Assembly (NCBI RefSeq): GCF_001422815.1
Contig: NZ_LMMP01000002.1
Location: forward strand, 6,011 to 70,010
Direction of reading: 5' to 3'
Origin: Methylobacterium sp. Leaf91
GTDB lineage: Bacteria; Pseudomonadota; Alphaproteobacteria; Rhizobiales; Beijerinckiaceae
Length of the DNA stretch: 64,000 nucleotides
This document shows positions 16,329 to 25,918 of this stretch, one piece after another. The notes beneath the pieces were generated by a model. That model did no database searches and was not told the origin of the DNA. It saw only the letters and a list, made by a program, of their open reading frames with translations. Numbering within the stretch: the stretch's first letter is position 1; each line of letters begins with the position of its first letter. Position numbers and translations under genes: made by a program.

Positions 16329-18446
16329 ATGCCTCCCCATCGGACACCCGCAATGGCCCGCCCAAACTCCTCCAGCCTGTTCAGCGCCGCCCTCGTCGGG
16401 CCGGCACTCCTTGGTGCCCTGACCAAGCTCGATCCCCGCAGGATGATCCGCAACCCGGTCATGTTCGTGGTCGAGGTCGTGGCTGCCCTGACCACGATCC
16501 TCTTCGCTCGCGACGTTCTCACCGGCGGGGCCAACCTCGCCTTTTCCGGTCAGATCATCCTGTGGCTCTGGTTCACCCTAATCTTCGCCAATTTCGCCGA
16601 AGCCCTCGCGGAGGGGCGTGGTAAAGCGCAGGCGGACAGCCTGCGCCGCACCCGGACCGAGATGACGGCCAAGCGCCTCACCGGCTCCGGCCGCGAGATC
16701 GAGACCGTTCCGGGCACGTCCCTCAAGGTCGGCGACGTGGTGCTGGTGGAGGCGGGGGATCTGATCCCATCCGACGGCGAGGTCATAGCCGGCGTCGCCT
16801 CCGTCAACGAGGCCGCCATCACCGGCGAATCCGCCCCGGTCATCCGCGAATCCGGCGGCGACCGCTCGGCCGTCACCGGGGGCACTCAGGTGCTCTCCGA
16901 CGAGATCCGCGTGCGCATCACCGCTGCCGCCGGCTCGACCTTCGTCGACCGCATGATCGCCCTGGTGGAGGGCGCCTCCCGCCAGAAGACCCCCAACGAG
17001 ATCGCGCTCAACATCCTGCTCGCCGGCCTGACCCTCATCTTTCTATTCGCAGTGGCGAGCATCCCGAGTTTCGCGAGCTATGCCGGCGGCGCGATCCCGG
17101 TCATCGTTCTCGTCGCGCTGTTCGTCACGCTGATCCCGACGACGATCGGCGCGCTCCTCTCGGCCATCGGCATCGCCGGGATGGACCGGCTGGTCCGGTT
17201 CAACGTCCTCGCCATGTCGGGCCGCGCCGTGGAGGCGGCCGGCGACGTCGATACCCTACTCCTCGACAAGACCGGGACCATCACTCTGGGCAACCGGCAA
17301 GCCACCGAGTTCCGACCCGTGCACGGTGTCTCCGAGCAGGATCTGGCGGACGCCGCCCAGCTCGCTTCGCTGGCCGATGAAACTCCCGAGGGCCGTTCCA
17401 TCGTGGTGCTGGCCAAGGACAAGTACGGCATCCGCGCCCGCGACATGGGAAGCCTGAACGCCACCTTCGTGCCCTTCACCGCCCAAACGCGAATGAGCGG
17501 CGTCGATGTCGACGGTTCCTCGATCCGCAAGGGCGCGGTGGAGTCGATCATCGCCTCGGTGAGCCCTCAGCCCGTGGCCGCGCGCGGATCGAACACCGCC
17601 CTGGCCTACGCCCCCGGACCCGCCACCGACATCGTGCGTGAGATCCAGGCCATTGCCGACGATGTCGCGAAGGCCGGCGGGACACCGCTCGCTGTGGCAC
17701 GCGACGGGCAGCTGCTCGGCGTCGTTTACCTGAAGGACATCGTGAAGGGCGGCATTCGCGAGCGCTTCGCCGAGTTGCGCCAGATGGGCATCCGAACGGT
17801 GATGATCACCGGCGACAACCCGATGACGGCGGCGGCCATCGCGGCCGAGGCCGGCGTGGACGATTTCCTGGCCCAGGCCACGCCAGAGGACAAGCTGGCC
17901 CTGATCCGCAAGGAACAGTCCCAGGGCAAGCTCGTGGCCATGTGCGGCGACGGCACCAACGACGCCCCGGCGCTTGCCCAGGCCGATGTCGGCGTGGCCA
18001 TGAATACCGGCACGGTGGCGGCCCGCGAAGCCGGCAACATGGTCGACCTCGATTCCGATCCGACCAAGCTCATCGAGATCGTCGGCATCGGCAAGCAACT
18101 GCTGATGACGCGGGGCGCGCTGACCACGTTCTCCATCGCCAACGACGTCGCCAAGTACTTCGCCATCATCCCGGGGATGTTCCTCGTACTCTACCCGCAG
18201 CTTGGGGCGCTCAACATCATGCGGCTGGCCTCGCCCGAGAGCGCGATCCTGTCGGCGATCATCTTCAACGCGCTCATCATCGTCGTGCTGATCCCGCTGG
18301 CGCTGCGCGGCGTGTCCTACCGGGCGGTGGGGGCCGGCGCACTTCTGCGGCGCAACCTCCTGATCTACGGCCTCGGCGGTATCCTGGTGCCGTTCATCGG
18401 CATCAAGGCCATCGATCTCGCCATCACCGCGCTTCACCTCGTCTGA
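16329..18446 (+). CDS. kdpB: KdpB, catalytic P-type ATPase subunit
   Basis: 705 residues (697 if the ATG at 16353, MARPNSSS, is used; neither has an obvious ribosome site). P-type IA ATPase hallmarks: TGES actuator loop (Ser168 corresponds to the inhibitory phosphoserine known from E. coli), phosphorylated Asp313 in [12 protein letters not shown], and the hinge [21 protein letters not shown]. Seven membrane segments fit the family. It hydrolyses ATP to drive K+ through KdpA. It is followed by kdpC after 53 bases. Confidence 0.97.
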   Translation: MPPHRTPAMARPNSSSLFSAALVGPALLGALTKLDPRRMIRNPVMFVVEVVAALTTILFARDVLTGGANLAFSGQIILWLWFTLIFANFAEALAEGRGKAQADSLRRTRTEMTAKRLTGSGREIETVPGTSLKVGDVVLVEAGDLIPSDGEVIAGVASVNEAAITGESAPVIRESGGDRSAVTGGTQVLSDEIRVRITAAAGSTFVDRMIALVEGASRQKTPNEIALNILLAGLTLIFLFAVASIPSFASYAGGAIPVIVLVALFVTLIPTTIGALLSAIGIAGMDRLVRFNVLAMSGRAVEAAGDVDTLLLDKTGTITLGNRQATEFRPVHGVSEQDLADAAQLASLADETPEGRSIVVLAKDKYGIRARDMGSLNATFVPFTAQTRMSGVDVDGSSIRKGAVESIIASVSPQPVAARGSNTALAYAPGPATDIVREIQAIADDVAKAGGTPLAVARDGQLLGVVYLKDIVKGGIRERFAELRQMGIRTVMITGDNPMTAAAIAAEAGVDDFLAQATPEDKLALIRKEQSQGKLVAMCGDGTNDAPALAQADVGVAMNTGTVAAREAGNMVDLDSDPTKLIEIVGIGKQLLMTRGALTTFSIANDVAKYFAIIPGMFLVLYPQLGALNIMRLASPESAILSAIIFNALIIVVLIPLALRGVSYRAVGAGALLRRNLLIYGLGGILVPFIGIKAIDLAITALHLV

Positions 18447-18499
18447 TCTCCCCGCACCTCGTCCGAGCCGCCAAGCCAACTCACGACAGGCATACGTCC

Positions 18500-19105
18500 A
18501 TGTTGACCCAGCTTCGCCCCGTTTTCGTCCTGCTGATCGCCCTGACGGCACTTACGGGGCTCGCCTATCCCCTCGCGATGACCGGCCTCGCGGGGGCGAT
18601 CTTCCCGGCGAAAGCCGCCGGGAGCCTGATCGAGCGCGACGGCAGGATCGTCGGCTCCAGCCTGATCGGACAGTCTTTCACCGGTACGGGGTATTTTCAC
18701 GGTCGGCCCTCGGCGACGAGCGCCGCCGACCCGGCCGATTCCACCAAGACTGTCCCGTCGCCCTACAATGCCGCGAATTCCTCGGGCTCGAACCTCGGTC
18801 CGACGAGCGCCGTCCTGGCGGAACGGGTCAAGGGTGACCTCGACGCTCTGAAGGCCGGGAATCCCGGCCGGCCCGTACCGGTCGATCTCGTCACTGCAAG
18901 CGGTTCGGGCCTCGATCCGGACATCTCGCCGGACGCGGCCCAGTTCCAGGTTCCCCGCGTCGCCAGGGAGCGCGGCCTGTCGGAGGACAGGGTGCGCTCC
19001 CTCGTGGAGGCTCAGATCCAGGGCCGGCTCGTCGGCATCCTCGGCGAGCCGCGCGTGAACGTCCTTGCCCTCAACCTCGCCCTGGACGATCTGAAGCCAA
19101 GATAA
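18500..19105 (+). CDS. kdpC: KdpC, K+-ATPase accessory subunit
   Basis: 201 residues from the ATG at 18500 ([20 protein letters not shown]). One N-terminal transmembrane helix is followed by a periplasmic domain with conserved blocks [44 protein letters not shown] and [10 protein letters not shown]. KdpC caps KdpA and is thought to raise K+ affinity. It is normal in length. It sits between kdpB and kdpD in the standard order. Confidence 0.96.
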   Translation: MLTQLRPVFVLLIALTALTGLAYPLAMTGLAGAIFPAKAAGSLIERDGRIVGSSLIGQSFTGTGYFHGRPSATSAADPADSTKTVPSPYNAANSSGSNLGPTSAVLAERVKGDLDALKAGNPGRPVPVDLVTASGSGLDPDISPDAAQFQVPRVARERGLSEDRVRSLVEAQIQGRLVGILGEPRVNVLALNLALDDLKPR

Positions 19106-19142
19106 TCTTGCCGCGTCATTCTTTCCGCATGTCGGGCCGCCC

Positions 19143-21857
19143 ATGCTGAAGCCTCATCGCGATCCGGACCGTCCCTCGCCCGAAGCGCTGCTCGAGGCCG
19201 TCCGCCGGGAAGAGGGACATCGCGGCCGCCTTAAGGTGTTCCTCGGGGCGGCTCCTGGCGTCGGCAAGACCTACGAGATGCTGACCGTCGGACGTGCTCG
19301 GCTCAAGGCCGGGACGGACGTCGTCGTTGGCGTGGTCGAGACACATGGCCGGTCCGAGACCGAGACTCTCGTCGAGGGCTTCGAGGTGATGGCCCGGCAT
19401 TCCATCGCGTATCACGGCACGATGCTGGATGAGATGGACCTCGACGCCTTGCTCCTGCGTCGGCCCGCCCTGGCCCTCGTGGACGAGCTCGCCCACACCA
19501 ACGCGCCCGGCTCGCGCCATCCCAAGCGCTACCAGGACGTCGAGGAACTCCTCGACGCCGGCATCGACGTCTACACCACTCTTAACATCCAGCATGTCGA
19601 GAGCCTCAACGACGTCGTCGCCCAGATCACCCGCATCCGCGTGCGGGAAACCGTGCCGGACGGTGTCTTGGACCGGGCCGACGACATCGAGGTGGTCGAT
19701 CTCAGCCCCGACGACCTGATCCAGCGTCTGCGCGACGGCAAAGTCTACGTGAAGGGGAACGCCGAGCGCGCGCTGAAACACTACTTTTCCCGGGGCAATC
19801 TCACGGCCCTGCGGGAACTCGCGCTCCGCCGCACCGCCGACCGGGTCGATGACGAACTTCTCAGCCACATGCGGGCCAATGCCATCGCGGGTCCGTGGGG
19901 CGCGGGCGAACGGGTCCTCGTCTGTATCAGTGAGGATCCGCGCTCGGCCGGCCTAGTGCGCCACGCCAAACGTCTCGCGGACCGGCTGCATGCGCCCTGG
20001 ACCGCCATCACGGTCGAGGGCCCTCGAACCCTCTCCCTCGACGAGGCCGCGCGCGACCGCATCGCCGACACCCTGCGCCTCGCCGACCGCCTCGGCGGCG
20101 ATGCCGTGACGATCCCGGGTGGCCGTCGTGTCGCCGACGACATCCTCGCCTATGCCCGCTCGGCGAACGTCAACCACATCATTCTCGGCAAGGCCGACCG
20201 CTCGCCCTTGTTCGAGCTGTTCCACGGCTCGGTGGTGCACGATATCGTCCGGCGCTCCGGCACGATCAGTATCCACGTCATCGCCGGCGAGGCGATCGAG
20301 GCGGGTCCGGTTCTGCCGAAGACGGTGGCGACGGCCCCGGCCGTGCGTGCCTTCAGTCCCGGTCACTATGTCCTTGCCCTGAGCGCCACAGCTTTAGGGC
20401 TCGGACTCGCGCTCGTTTTGCAGCCCTATCTCGGCGTCGAGAATGCCGACCTCATCCTGCTGACCGCGGTGGTGGCGGTGGCGGTGCGCCTCGGGCTGGG
20501 GCCGTCGCTGGCCGCGGTGCTGGCCGCCTCTCTCTCCTACAACTTCTTTTTTCTCCCGCCGGTCTACACACTCACCATCGCCGACCCGACCAACGTCGCC
20601 GCGTTCCTGCTCTTTACGGTGGTGGCCGTGGTGGTCTCGAACCTCGCCTCGCAGACCCGCCGGGAGGCCAGGGTCTCGCAAGGGCGTGCCCGTGCAACGG
20701 AGCGACTCTACGGTTTCAGCCGCAAGCTCGCCGGCTGCGGAACCCTCGACGACGTGCTCTGGGCCACCTCGGCCCAGATCGCCGCCATGCTCAAGGTCCG
20801 CGTCGTGCTCCTGTTGCCCGAGAACGACGTCGTCTCGGTGCGCGCCGGCTTCCCACCCGAGGACAGGCTGGATGCGGCCGATTTCGGCGCGGCGAAATGG
20901 GCCTTCGACAACGAAAGGCCGGCGGGACGCGGCGCCGACACCCTGCCGGGCGCCAGGCGGCTCTTCCTGCCGATGCGCACGGGGCGCGGCATCGTCGGCG
21001 TGATCGGCCTCGATGCGGATCGCATCGGCCCCATCCTCACCCCGGAGGAACGACGCCTGTTCGACACTTTGGCCGATATGGCGGCGCTCGCCATCGAGCG
21101 CGTCCGCCTCGTGGAGGATCTCGACCGCGCCGAGCGCGCCGCCGAGACCGACCGCCTGCGCCAGGCACTGCTCACCTCGATCTCGCACGATCTGCGCACG
21201 CCGCTCGCTTCGGTGCTGGGGGCGGCCACGACCCTGCGCGACCTCGATGGGGCTTTGGCCCACGAGGCCAAGGCCGACCTGCTCACGACCGTCATCGCGG
21301 AATCGGAGCGTCTGAACCGCTTCATCGTCAACCTCCTCGACATGACACGGCTCGAGGCGGGGGCGGTCGCCGCCAACCTCACCCTGCAGGATGTCGCCGA
21401 GATCGTGGACACGGCCCTGCGTCGCCTCGGGCCCATTCTGGCCGGACACCGTGTCGTGCTGGATCTGCCGGCGGGTTTGCCAGCCCTGCGCCTCGACCCC
21501 GTCCTGTTCGAGCAGGTGCTGGTCAACCTCCTCGACAACGCCGCCAAATATGCCCCGGAGGAGTCCACCGTCACCGTCCGGGGCTCGGCCGAGGGTGGGC
21601 GGGTCCACCTCGCGGTGCTCGACGAGGGCGACGGCCTGCCTGAGGCCGATGTCGAGCGCGTGTTCGACAAGTTCTATCGCGTCCGTAAAGGCGACAGCGT
21701 AAGGGCGGGAACGGGGCTCGGCCTCGCCATCGCACGCGGTTTCGTCGAGGCCATGGGTGGCACATTGACGGCGGGAAACCGCCGTGACCGCCTCGGCGCG
21801 ATCTTCACCATCGTCCTGCCGGTGCCCGGACACAGCCGGGCGGATCTCGCCGCATGA
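19143..21857 (+). CDS. kdpD: KdpD, K+/turgor-responsive sensor histidine kinase
   Basis: 904 residues. Domains in order: KdpD N-terminal ATP-binding domain with Walker A GAAPGVGKT and LVDELAHTNAPGSRHPKR; a USP-like domain (about 250-375); four transmembrane helices (about 405-505); a GAF-like domain; HisKA with phosphorylated His682 (LLTSISHDLRTPLASVLGA); HATPase (LVNLLDNAAKYAP, GTGLGLAIARGF). It senses low K+ and ionic strength and controls KdpE phosphorylation. The 3' end overlaps kdpE by four bases (ATGA), so the two are translationally coupled. Confidence 0.97.
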   Translation: MLKPHRDPDRPSPEALLEAVRREEGHRGRLKVFLGAAPGVGKTYEMLTVGRARLKAGTDVVVGVVETHGRSETETLVEGFEVMARHSIAYHGTMLDEMDLDALLLRRPALALVDELAHTNAPGSRHPKRYQDVEELLDAGIDVYTTLNIQHVESLNDVVAQITRIRVRETVPDGVLDRADDIEVVDLSPDDLIQRLRDGKVYVKGNAERALKHYFSRGNLTALRELALRRTADRVDDELLSHMRANAIAGPWGAGERVLVCISEDPRSAGLVRHAKRLADRLHAPWTAITVEGPRTLSLDEAARDRIADTLRLADRLGGDAVTIPGGRRVADDILAYARSANVNHIILGKADRSPLFELFHGSVVHDIVRRSGTISIHVIAGEAIEAGPVLPKTVATAPAVRAFSPGHYVLALSATALGLGLALVLQPYLGVENADLILLTAVVAVAVRLGLGPSLAAVLAASLSYNFFFLPPVYTLTIADPTNVAAFLLFTVVAVVVSNLASQTRREARVSQGRARATERLYGFSRKLAGCGTLDDVLWATSAQIAAMLKVRVVLLLPENDVVSVRAGFPPEDRLDAADFGAAKWAFDNERPAGRGADTLPGARRLFLPMRTGRGIVGVIGLDADRIGPILTPEERRLFDTLADMAALAIERVRLVEDLDRAERAAETDRLRQALLTSISHDLRTPLASVLGAATTLRDLDGALAHEAKADLLTTVIAESERLNRFIVNLLDMTRLEAGAVAANLTLQDVAEIVDTALRRLGPILAGHRVVLDLPAGLPALRLDPVLFEQVLVNLLDNAAKYAPEESTVTVRGSAEGGRVHLAVLDEGDGLPEADVERVFDKFYRVRKGDSVRAGTGLGLAIARGFVEAMGGTLTAGNRRDRLGAIFTIVLPVPGHSRADLAA

Positions 21858-22549
21858 GCCTGAACATCCTCGTCATCGACGACGAACCGCCGATCCGCAA
21901 ATTGCTGCGCATGGGGCTCGCGACCCAGGGCTACGCGATCTTGGAGGCGCCGAACGCCCGCATCGCCCTCGACCTCCTGGCCAAAGATGCGATCGACCTC
22001 ATCATCCTCGACCTCGGGCTGCCGGACATGCGGGGGCACGACCTCTTGCGCCGCATCCGCGAAGACCATCGCGACCTGCCGGTGGTCGTCCTATCGAGCC
22101 GCGACGACGAGCCCGGCAAGGTCGAGGCCCTCGATCTCGGGGCTGACGATTACGTGACGAAGCCCTTCGGCATGGGCGAACTCCTCGCCCGCATCCGCGC
22201 GGCCCTGCGCCATCAGCTCGCCGTCCAGGGCGAGCGCGCCCTGTTCGAGGTCGATGGCCTCAGCGTCGATCTCGTGCGCCGCATCGTCCGGGTGCGCGGA
22301 GCGGAAGTGAAGCTCACCCCGCGCGAGTACGATTTCCTGCGCGTGCTGATCCAGCATGCCGGCAAGGCGCTCACCCACGCCCAACTCATGAAGGAGGTTT
22401 CGACCTCGTCGGACCCGCAATACCTGCGTGTCTACATGCGCCAGCTTCGCCTCAAGCTGGAGGCCGATCCCGAGCGGCCGCGCATCCTCCTCACCGAGAC
22501 CGGAATCGGCTACCGCCTGCGCGCGCCGGAGGACGATGTCCGGACCTGA
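21854..22549 (+). CDS. kdpE: KdpE, OmpR-family response regulator of kdp
   Basis: 231 residues. Receiver with Asp53 (LIILDLGLPDM) and Lys loop DYVTKPFGMGE, then an OmpR-type winged-helix domain (about 130-225, LTPREYDFLRVLIQHAGK, YLRVYMRQLRLKLE). Phosphorylated KdpE activates the kdp promoter; the palindrome at 14051-14067 is a candidate target. It ends the operon. The next gene starts 160 bp later on the same strand and is unrelated in function. Confidence 0.96.
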   Translation: MSLNILVIDDEPPIRKLLRMGLATQGYAILEAPNARIALDLLAKDAIDLIILDLGLPDMRGHDLLRRIREDHRDLPVVVLSSRDDEPGKVEALDLGADDYVTKPFGMGELLARIRAALRHQLAVQGERALFEVDGLSVDLVRRIVRVRGAEVKLTPREYDFLRVLIQHAGKALTHAQLMKEVSTSSDPQYLRVYMRQLRLKLEADPERPRILLTETGIGYRLRAPEDDVRT

Positions 22550-22713
22550 CATGCCCAGACGCAAGCACCCACGGCTGCATGGGCGATGGGCATGCGTCGC
22601 CAACTTCACCTTTCGCCATGCATCGAAATCCGGGGATTCGCGTTCATGGACCGACCTGACAAAGGCGGGCGTGGTGAAGCGCGCGCCTTCATCGAGAGGA
22701 ACCGTCCGGACCT

Positions 22714-23607
22714 ATGGAGCGCGATTGCGTCGTTATCGGCATCCACGGTCTCGCGAATAAACCACCCGCAGATGAGAAAACGCGATGGTGGAAGGCGGCC
22801 ATCGACGAGGGCCTCGTTCGCAACGAAGGCATCGCCGATCCCCACTTCGCGTTCGATTTCGTCTACTGGGCCGATCTTCGCTACGACGCGCCGCTGTCCG
22901 GGGATGGCAACCGCGAGCCATACCGGCCTTACGAGGGGACGGGACCTCTGCCACGCGGGGAGACCGCGCCGACGCTCACCACCAACGCCATGTTGGCGCC
23001 GGTCTATGCCGGGATCGACGCCGTCGAGGAGGCGACCGGCGTGACTCTCGTTGACGATGTCATTCTCGAACATCGCTTCGACGACCTCTGGCACTATCAC
23101 GCCGAACAGGACTTCGCCCGTCGGGTTCGTACGCGGCTGATCGAACGCCTGAAGGCGTTCGGCGCCCATCGCATCTTTCTTGTCGCCCATTCGATGGGGT
23201 CGGTCATCGCCTACGACGTCTTGCGGATGCTGGAACGGGACGAACCCTCATTGAGGATCGACCACCTCGTCACGGCGGCGTCGCCATTGGGCCTGGCGAA
23301 GGTGAAGCTCAAATTCGAGGCCGAGCACGACACATTACGCGTGCCGAACAACGTCGCGGCTTGGACGAACCTCGCCGATGGAGAAGACGTCGTCGCCATC
23401 ATGGGTGATCTGGCGACGGACTACTCACCAAACGAGACCGGCATCCGCATTGACGACCGGAGAGTCATGAATGCGTACCGGCGTCCCGGCGGGGAGCCGA
23501 ACCACCATAAATCCTACGGCTACCTTCGCACGCCCGAATTTTCAGCCATCGTCTCGAATTTCGTTTCGCGTGAGCAACGGCCCGTCAGGAGCGCGGAATC
23601 CATCTGA
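22714..23607 (+). CDS. Alpha/beta-hydrolase fold protein (lipase-like)
   Basis: 297 residues. It opens with a strand-turn VVIGIHGLANKP (oxyanion-loop position HGL) and has a nucleophile elbow VAHSMGSVIAYDVL, with the Ser in A-H-S-M-G. ADGEDVVAIMGDLATDY could supply the acid and NHHKSYGYL the catalytic His. This is the pattern of cytosolic alpha/beta hydrolases with esterase/lipase-like folds. No signal peptide. It follows kdpE but has its own 160-bp leader, so membership in the kdp operon is unlikely. Substrate unknown. Confidence 0.7.
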   Translation: MERDCVVIGIHGLANKPPADEKTRWWKAAIDEGLVRNEGIADPHFAFDFVYWADLRYDAPLSGDGNREPYRPYEGTGPLPRGETAPTLTTNAMLAPVYAGIDAVEEATGVTLVDDVILEHRFDDLWHYHAEQDFARRVRTRLIERLKAFGAHRIFLVAHSMGSVIAYDVLRMLERDEPSLRIDHLVTAASPLGLAKVKLKFEAEHDTLRVPNNVAAWTNLADGEDVVAIMGDLATDYSPNETGIRIDDRRVMNAYRRPGGEPNHHKSYGYLRTPEFSAIVSNFVSREQRPVRSAESI

Positions 23608-23612
23608 AAGCA

Positions 23613-23638
23613 GGGGGGATCGTCGCCGATCCGCCCCC
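23613..23638. terminator. Hairpin between convergent hydrolase and PACE genes
   Basis: A GC-rich stem (GGGG..GGATCG / CGATCC..CCCC, with a small bulge) lies just after the hydrolase stop and between two convergent genes. It lacks a clear T-run, so terminator function is likely but not certain. Confidence 0.4.
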
Positions 23639-23687
23639 AGGGTGCACTTTCGAAGCCTGGGTCTCTGCTGCAGGCGACGGGCGCCGC

Positions 23688-24137
23688 TCAGCGGCACGGC
23701 TCCGCCGCGGTCTCGCTCCAGCTCCGCAATGGGAAGGCTCGGTCATAGCCGAGATTGAAGAGGAAGGCGTAGACCACGTAGAAAGCCGCGATCGCGAGAT
23801 CCATGAAGAAGGCTTGCGCGAGGCCGATCCCGAGATACCAGGCGATCGGCGGCAGCAGGATCATGAGCAGACCTGCCTCGAACAGAACGGCGTGCCCCAC
23901 CCGCAGGGGGAGGCTCTTTCGCGTGTGACCGGCGAGCCGTTGCATGGCTCGATCGAAACCGAGATTGTAGACGTAGTTCCAGGCCGTTGCGATCACGGCG
24001 CTGCCCACGCCGATCATGCCCATATCGGAGGCGTGCAATCCGAACAGCACGGTGCCGAACGGGATGATCAGCGCGAGCCCGAACATCTCGAACAGGAGGG
24101 CGTGGCGGATACGGTCGCGTGTGCTGCGCATGGTCAT
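23688..24137 (-). CDS. PACE-family (AceI-like) efflux protein
   Basis: 149 residues made of two tandem bacterial-transmembrane-pair units, each starting with an R-x-x-H-x-x-x-F-E motif: RIRHALLFEMFGL and RVGHAVLFEAGLL, and each with an N-x-x-[FY]D ending (NLGFDRAM, NLGYDRAF). Four transmembrane helices. The family exports biguanides such as chlorhexidine and, physiologically, short-chain diamines, using the proton gradient. ATG 24131 (MRSTRDRIRH), with AAGG seven bases upstream, is as likely a start as 24137. It is divergent from a LysR regulator in the arrangement known for aceI/aceR. Confidence 0.88.
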   Translation of the reverse strand: MTMRSTRDRIRHALLFEMFGLALIIPFGTVLFGLHASDMGMIGVGSAVIATAWNYVYNLGFDRAMQRLAGHTRKSLPLRVGHAVLFEAGLLMILLPPIAWYLGIGLAQAFFMDLAIAAFYVVYAFLFNLGYDRAFPLRSWSETAAEPCR

Positions 24138-24169
24138 ACCTTGAACAATCTCGTTGGTTGACCGCTTCC

Positions 24170-24219
24170 TATCTGCGATACCCAGATCATCAAGTTAGTA
24201 TGTATCTCGGATCCAGATA
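24170..24219. promoter_or_regulatory. Two TATCT...AGAT(A/C) operator-like sites between PACE and LysR genes
   Basis: TATCT-N7-AGATA (24203-24219), directly before the LysR start, and TATCT-N9-AGATC (24170-24188) share the same half-sites in an 83-bp divergent promoter. The proximal one would block or govern the regulator's own translation start region. This matches LysR dual-site (recognition/activation) architecture. Confidence 0.5.
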
Positions 24220-24220
24220 G

Positions 24221-25129
24221 ATGGCCGTCTCGCTCGACCAGCTTCAGGCCTTCGTGGCAGCGGCCGAGGCCGGGTCCTTCTCCGGCGCAGCCCGGACATT
24301 GCGCAAGGCGCAGTCGGCCATCAGCACCCAGGTGGCGAACCTGGAGACGGATCTGGGCGTGGCGTTATTCAGCCGGGCGGGCAGGAACCCGGTGCTCACA
24401 CCGGCGGGAGAGCGGCTGCTGCTCGAAGCGCGCGTGGTGCTCGACAGGCGGGAGCATCTCATCGGCGTGGCGAGCAGCCTGGAGCGGCGGGTGGAGAACC
24501 GGCTGGTGGTCGCCATCGACGAACTCTACCCCGAACATGCGCTCGGCGCCCTCTTCGCCGATTTCGCGCGGCATTTCCCCTTCGTAGAACTGGAACTGCT
24601 CTTCCCGCTGATGGAGGACGTCAGCCGCATGGTTCAATCCGGCGCCGCCGATCTCGGTGTCATGTGGCGCCAGGAGGTCCTGCCCACGGAACTGGGCTTC
24701 CAGACCATCGGCTGGGTACCGCTCAAGCTCGTCTGCGGATGCGATCACCCGCTGGCGAAAGCACGCGTGGAGTGGGAGGAACTGAAGCGCCACCGCCAGA
24801 TCCTCGTCGCCGCGCGCAGCGACGGGCCGGAAAAGCGCCGCCTGCGGGTGGCCGCCGAGGTCTGGTGGGTGGAGAGCCACTGGGTGATCCTCGAACTGGT
24901 AAAACACGGGATCGGCTGGGCCTTCGTCACCGACCACGTCATCGCGGCATCGCAGACCGCGCCGTACCTCGTCACGCCGGACCTGCAATTCGACAAGGGC
25001 GATTGGCCGATCGCCCTGGAACTGGTCTGGCACAAGCAGCGCCCCTGCGGCCCCGCTGCGGCGTGGCTGCGCGAGCGCTTCGCAGCGGAAAGGGTCGGCA
25101 CCCTGTCTGACGGTGGCCAAGCAGGCTGA
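24221..25129 (+). CDS. LysR-family regulator, probable controller of the PACE exporter
   Basis: 302 residues. HTH about 17-50 (GSFSGAARTLRKAQSAISTQVANLE), then an effector domain with Cys in VCGCDHPLA. Full length for the family. The ATG at 24221 follows the operator-like palindrome immediately, so there is no room for a normal ribosome site upstream of it and translation may be leaderless-like. By analogy with AceR it should induce the divergent exporter gene in response to its substrate. Effector unknown. Confidence 0.85.
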   Translation: MAVSLDQLQAFVAAAEAGSFSGAARTLRKAQSAISTQVANLETDLGVALFSRAGRNPVLTPAGERLLLEARVVLDRREHLIGVASSLERRVENRLVVAIDELYPEHALGALFADFARHFPFVELELLFPLMEDVSRMVQSGAADLGVMWRQEVLPTELGFQTIGWVPLKLVCGCDHPLAKARVEWEELKRHRQILVAARSDGPEKRRLRVAAEVWWVESHWVILELVKHGIGWAFVTDHVIAASQTAPYLVTPDLQFDKGDWPIALELVWHKQRPCGPAAAWLRERFAAERVGTLSDGGQAG

Positions 25130-25227
25130 GGGCCGGAAAGCGAAATCGTCCCGGTGGAGGACGCCTTCCCATCACGAAAGCGATCAGCCCTTCATGAGCG
25201 GAAAGCGGACCGGTGGCATGAGATGGG

Positions 25228-25872
25228 TCAAGGCCGTTCCCATGCCGCGCGGACCGGGCCGGCCGCATTGTCCGGCTTCGCATCACCGATGAAGATCACC
25301 ACCGGACCGTGATCGGCCCGGCGCGGATCGTAGAAATCGAGCAGGTTCGGGTGAAGGCGCTGGATATAGTCCGGGCGCACGCCTTCCCGTCGTAGCAGGT
25401 GGTCGATGACGACCTGATCGCCGTGCACGGCGTTCGGGACCGGTCCGCATGACCCCGCCTCCATCCAGCGCGCAGGGTCCGCTGCAAAGGCGGTGGAGAG
25501 GAAATCCAGTTCGCCGCCCTCCCAGCGCATCAGGGCGCTGGAGAGACGGCCCTTGTGGAAATAATCCTCCATCGCGGCCAATCCCGGCGAGGCGAGGGCT
25601 TCGGCCGGCCCGGTGAAGACGGTGTCGAGATCGCACAAAACCGTCGTTCCCCGCGTCAGGCCGGGACGAAACGCCTCCATCTTTGCCCACCATGCCGGCC
25701 AATCGTGCCTAAGCGCCACGCGCTCCACGCCGGTCACGTCGAGGGGAAGGTCCGTGAGACAGAGTATCGTGTCGAAGGCTGGGGCGTGGCGGCGCACGCC
25801 GCGAGCGAGGCGCTCGACCCAGCTCGCGTCGTAACGGCCGCCGCCCTTCAGGACGGTGATGAGCGTGGTCAT
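25228..25872 (-). CDS. Predicted nucleotide-diphospho-sugar transferase-like protein
   Basis: 214 residues from the ATG at 25872 (MTTLITVLKGGGRYDASWVERL); the open frame upstream of it is out of family. A GT-A-like pattern is visible: an initial strand-helix, WPAWWAKMEAFRP, then TVLCDLDTVFTGPAE with a D-x-D, and DQVVIDHLLRREG later. This is reminiscent of glycosyltransferases that handle a sugar nucleotide through a DxD-bound metal. Its position at the edge of a large glycosyltransferase island supports that. It shares strand with the GT29-like gene 46 bp upstream. Donor and acceptor unknown. Confidence 0.55.
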   Translation of the reverse strand: MTTLITVLKGGGRYDASWVERLARGVRRHAPAFDTILCLTDLPLDVTGVERVALRHDWPAWWAKMEAFRPGLTRGTTVLCDLDTVFTGPAEALASPGLAAMEDYFHKGRLSSALMRWEGGELDFLSTAFAADPARWMEAGSCGPVPNAVHGDQVVIDHLLRREGVRPDYIQRLHPNLLDFYDPRRADHGPVVIFIGDAKPDNAAGPVRAAWERP

Positions 25873-25918
25873 GTGGGAAACTCGGTCTTGTGAGAAGCCC
25901 GGCCCAGGGATGGGCGGT

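Noticed and set aside
20394-21833. 479-codon minus-strand frame opposite kdpD
   Set aside because: It is antisense to KdpD's membrane and kinase domains and shows no independent domain or ribosome site.
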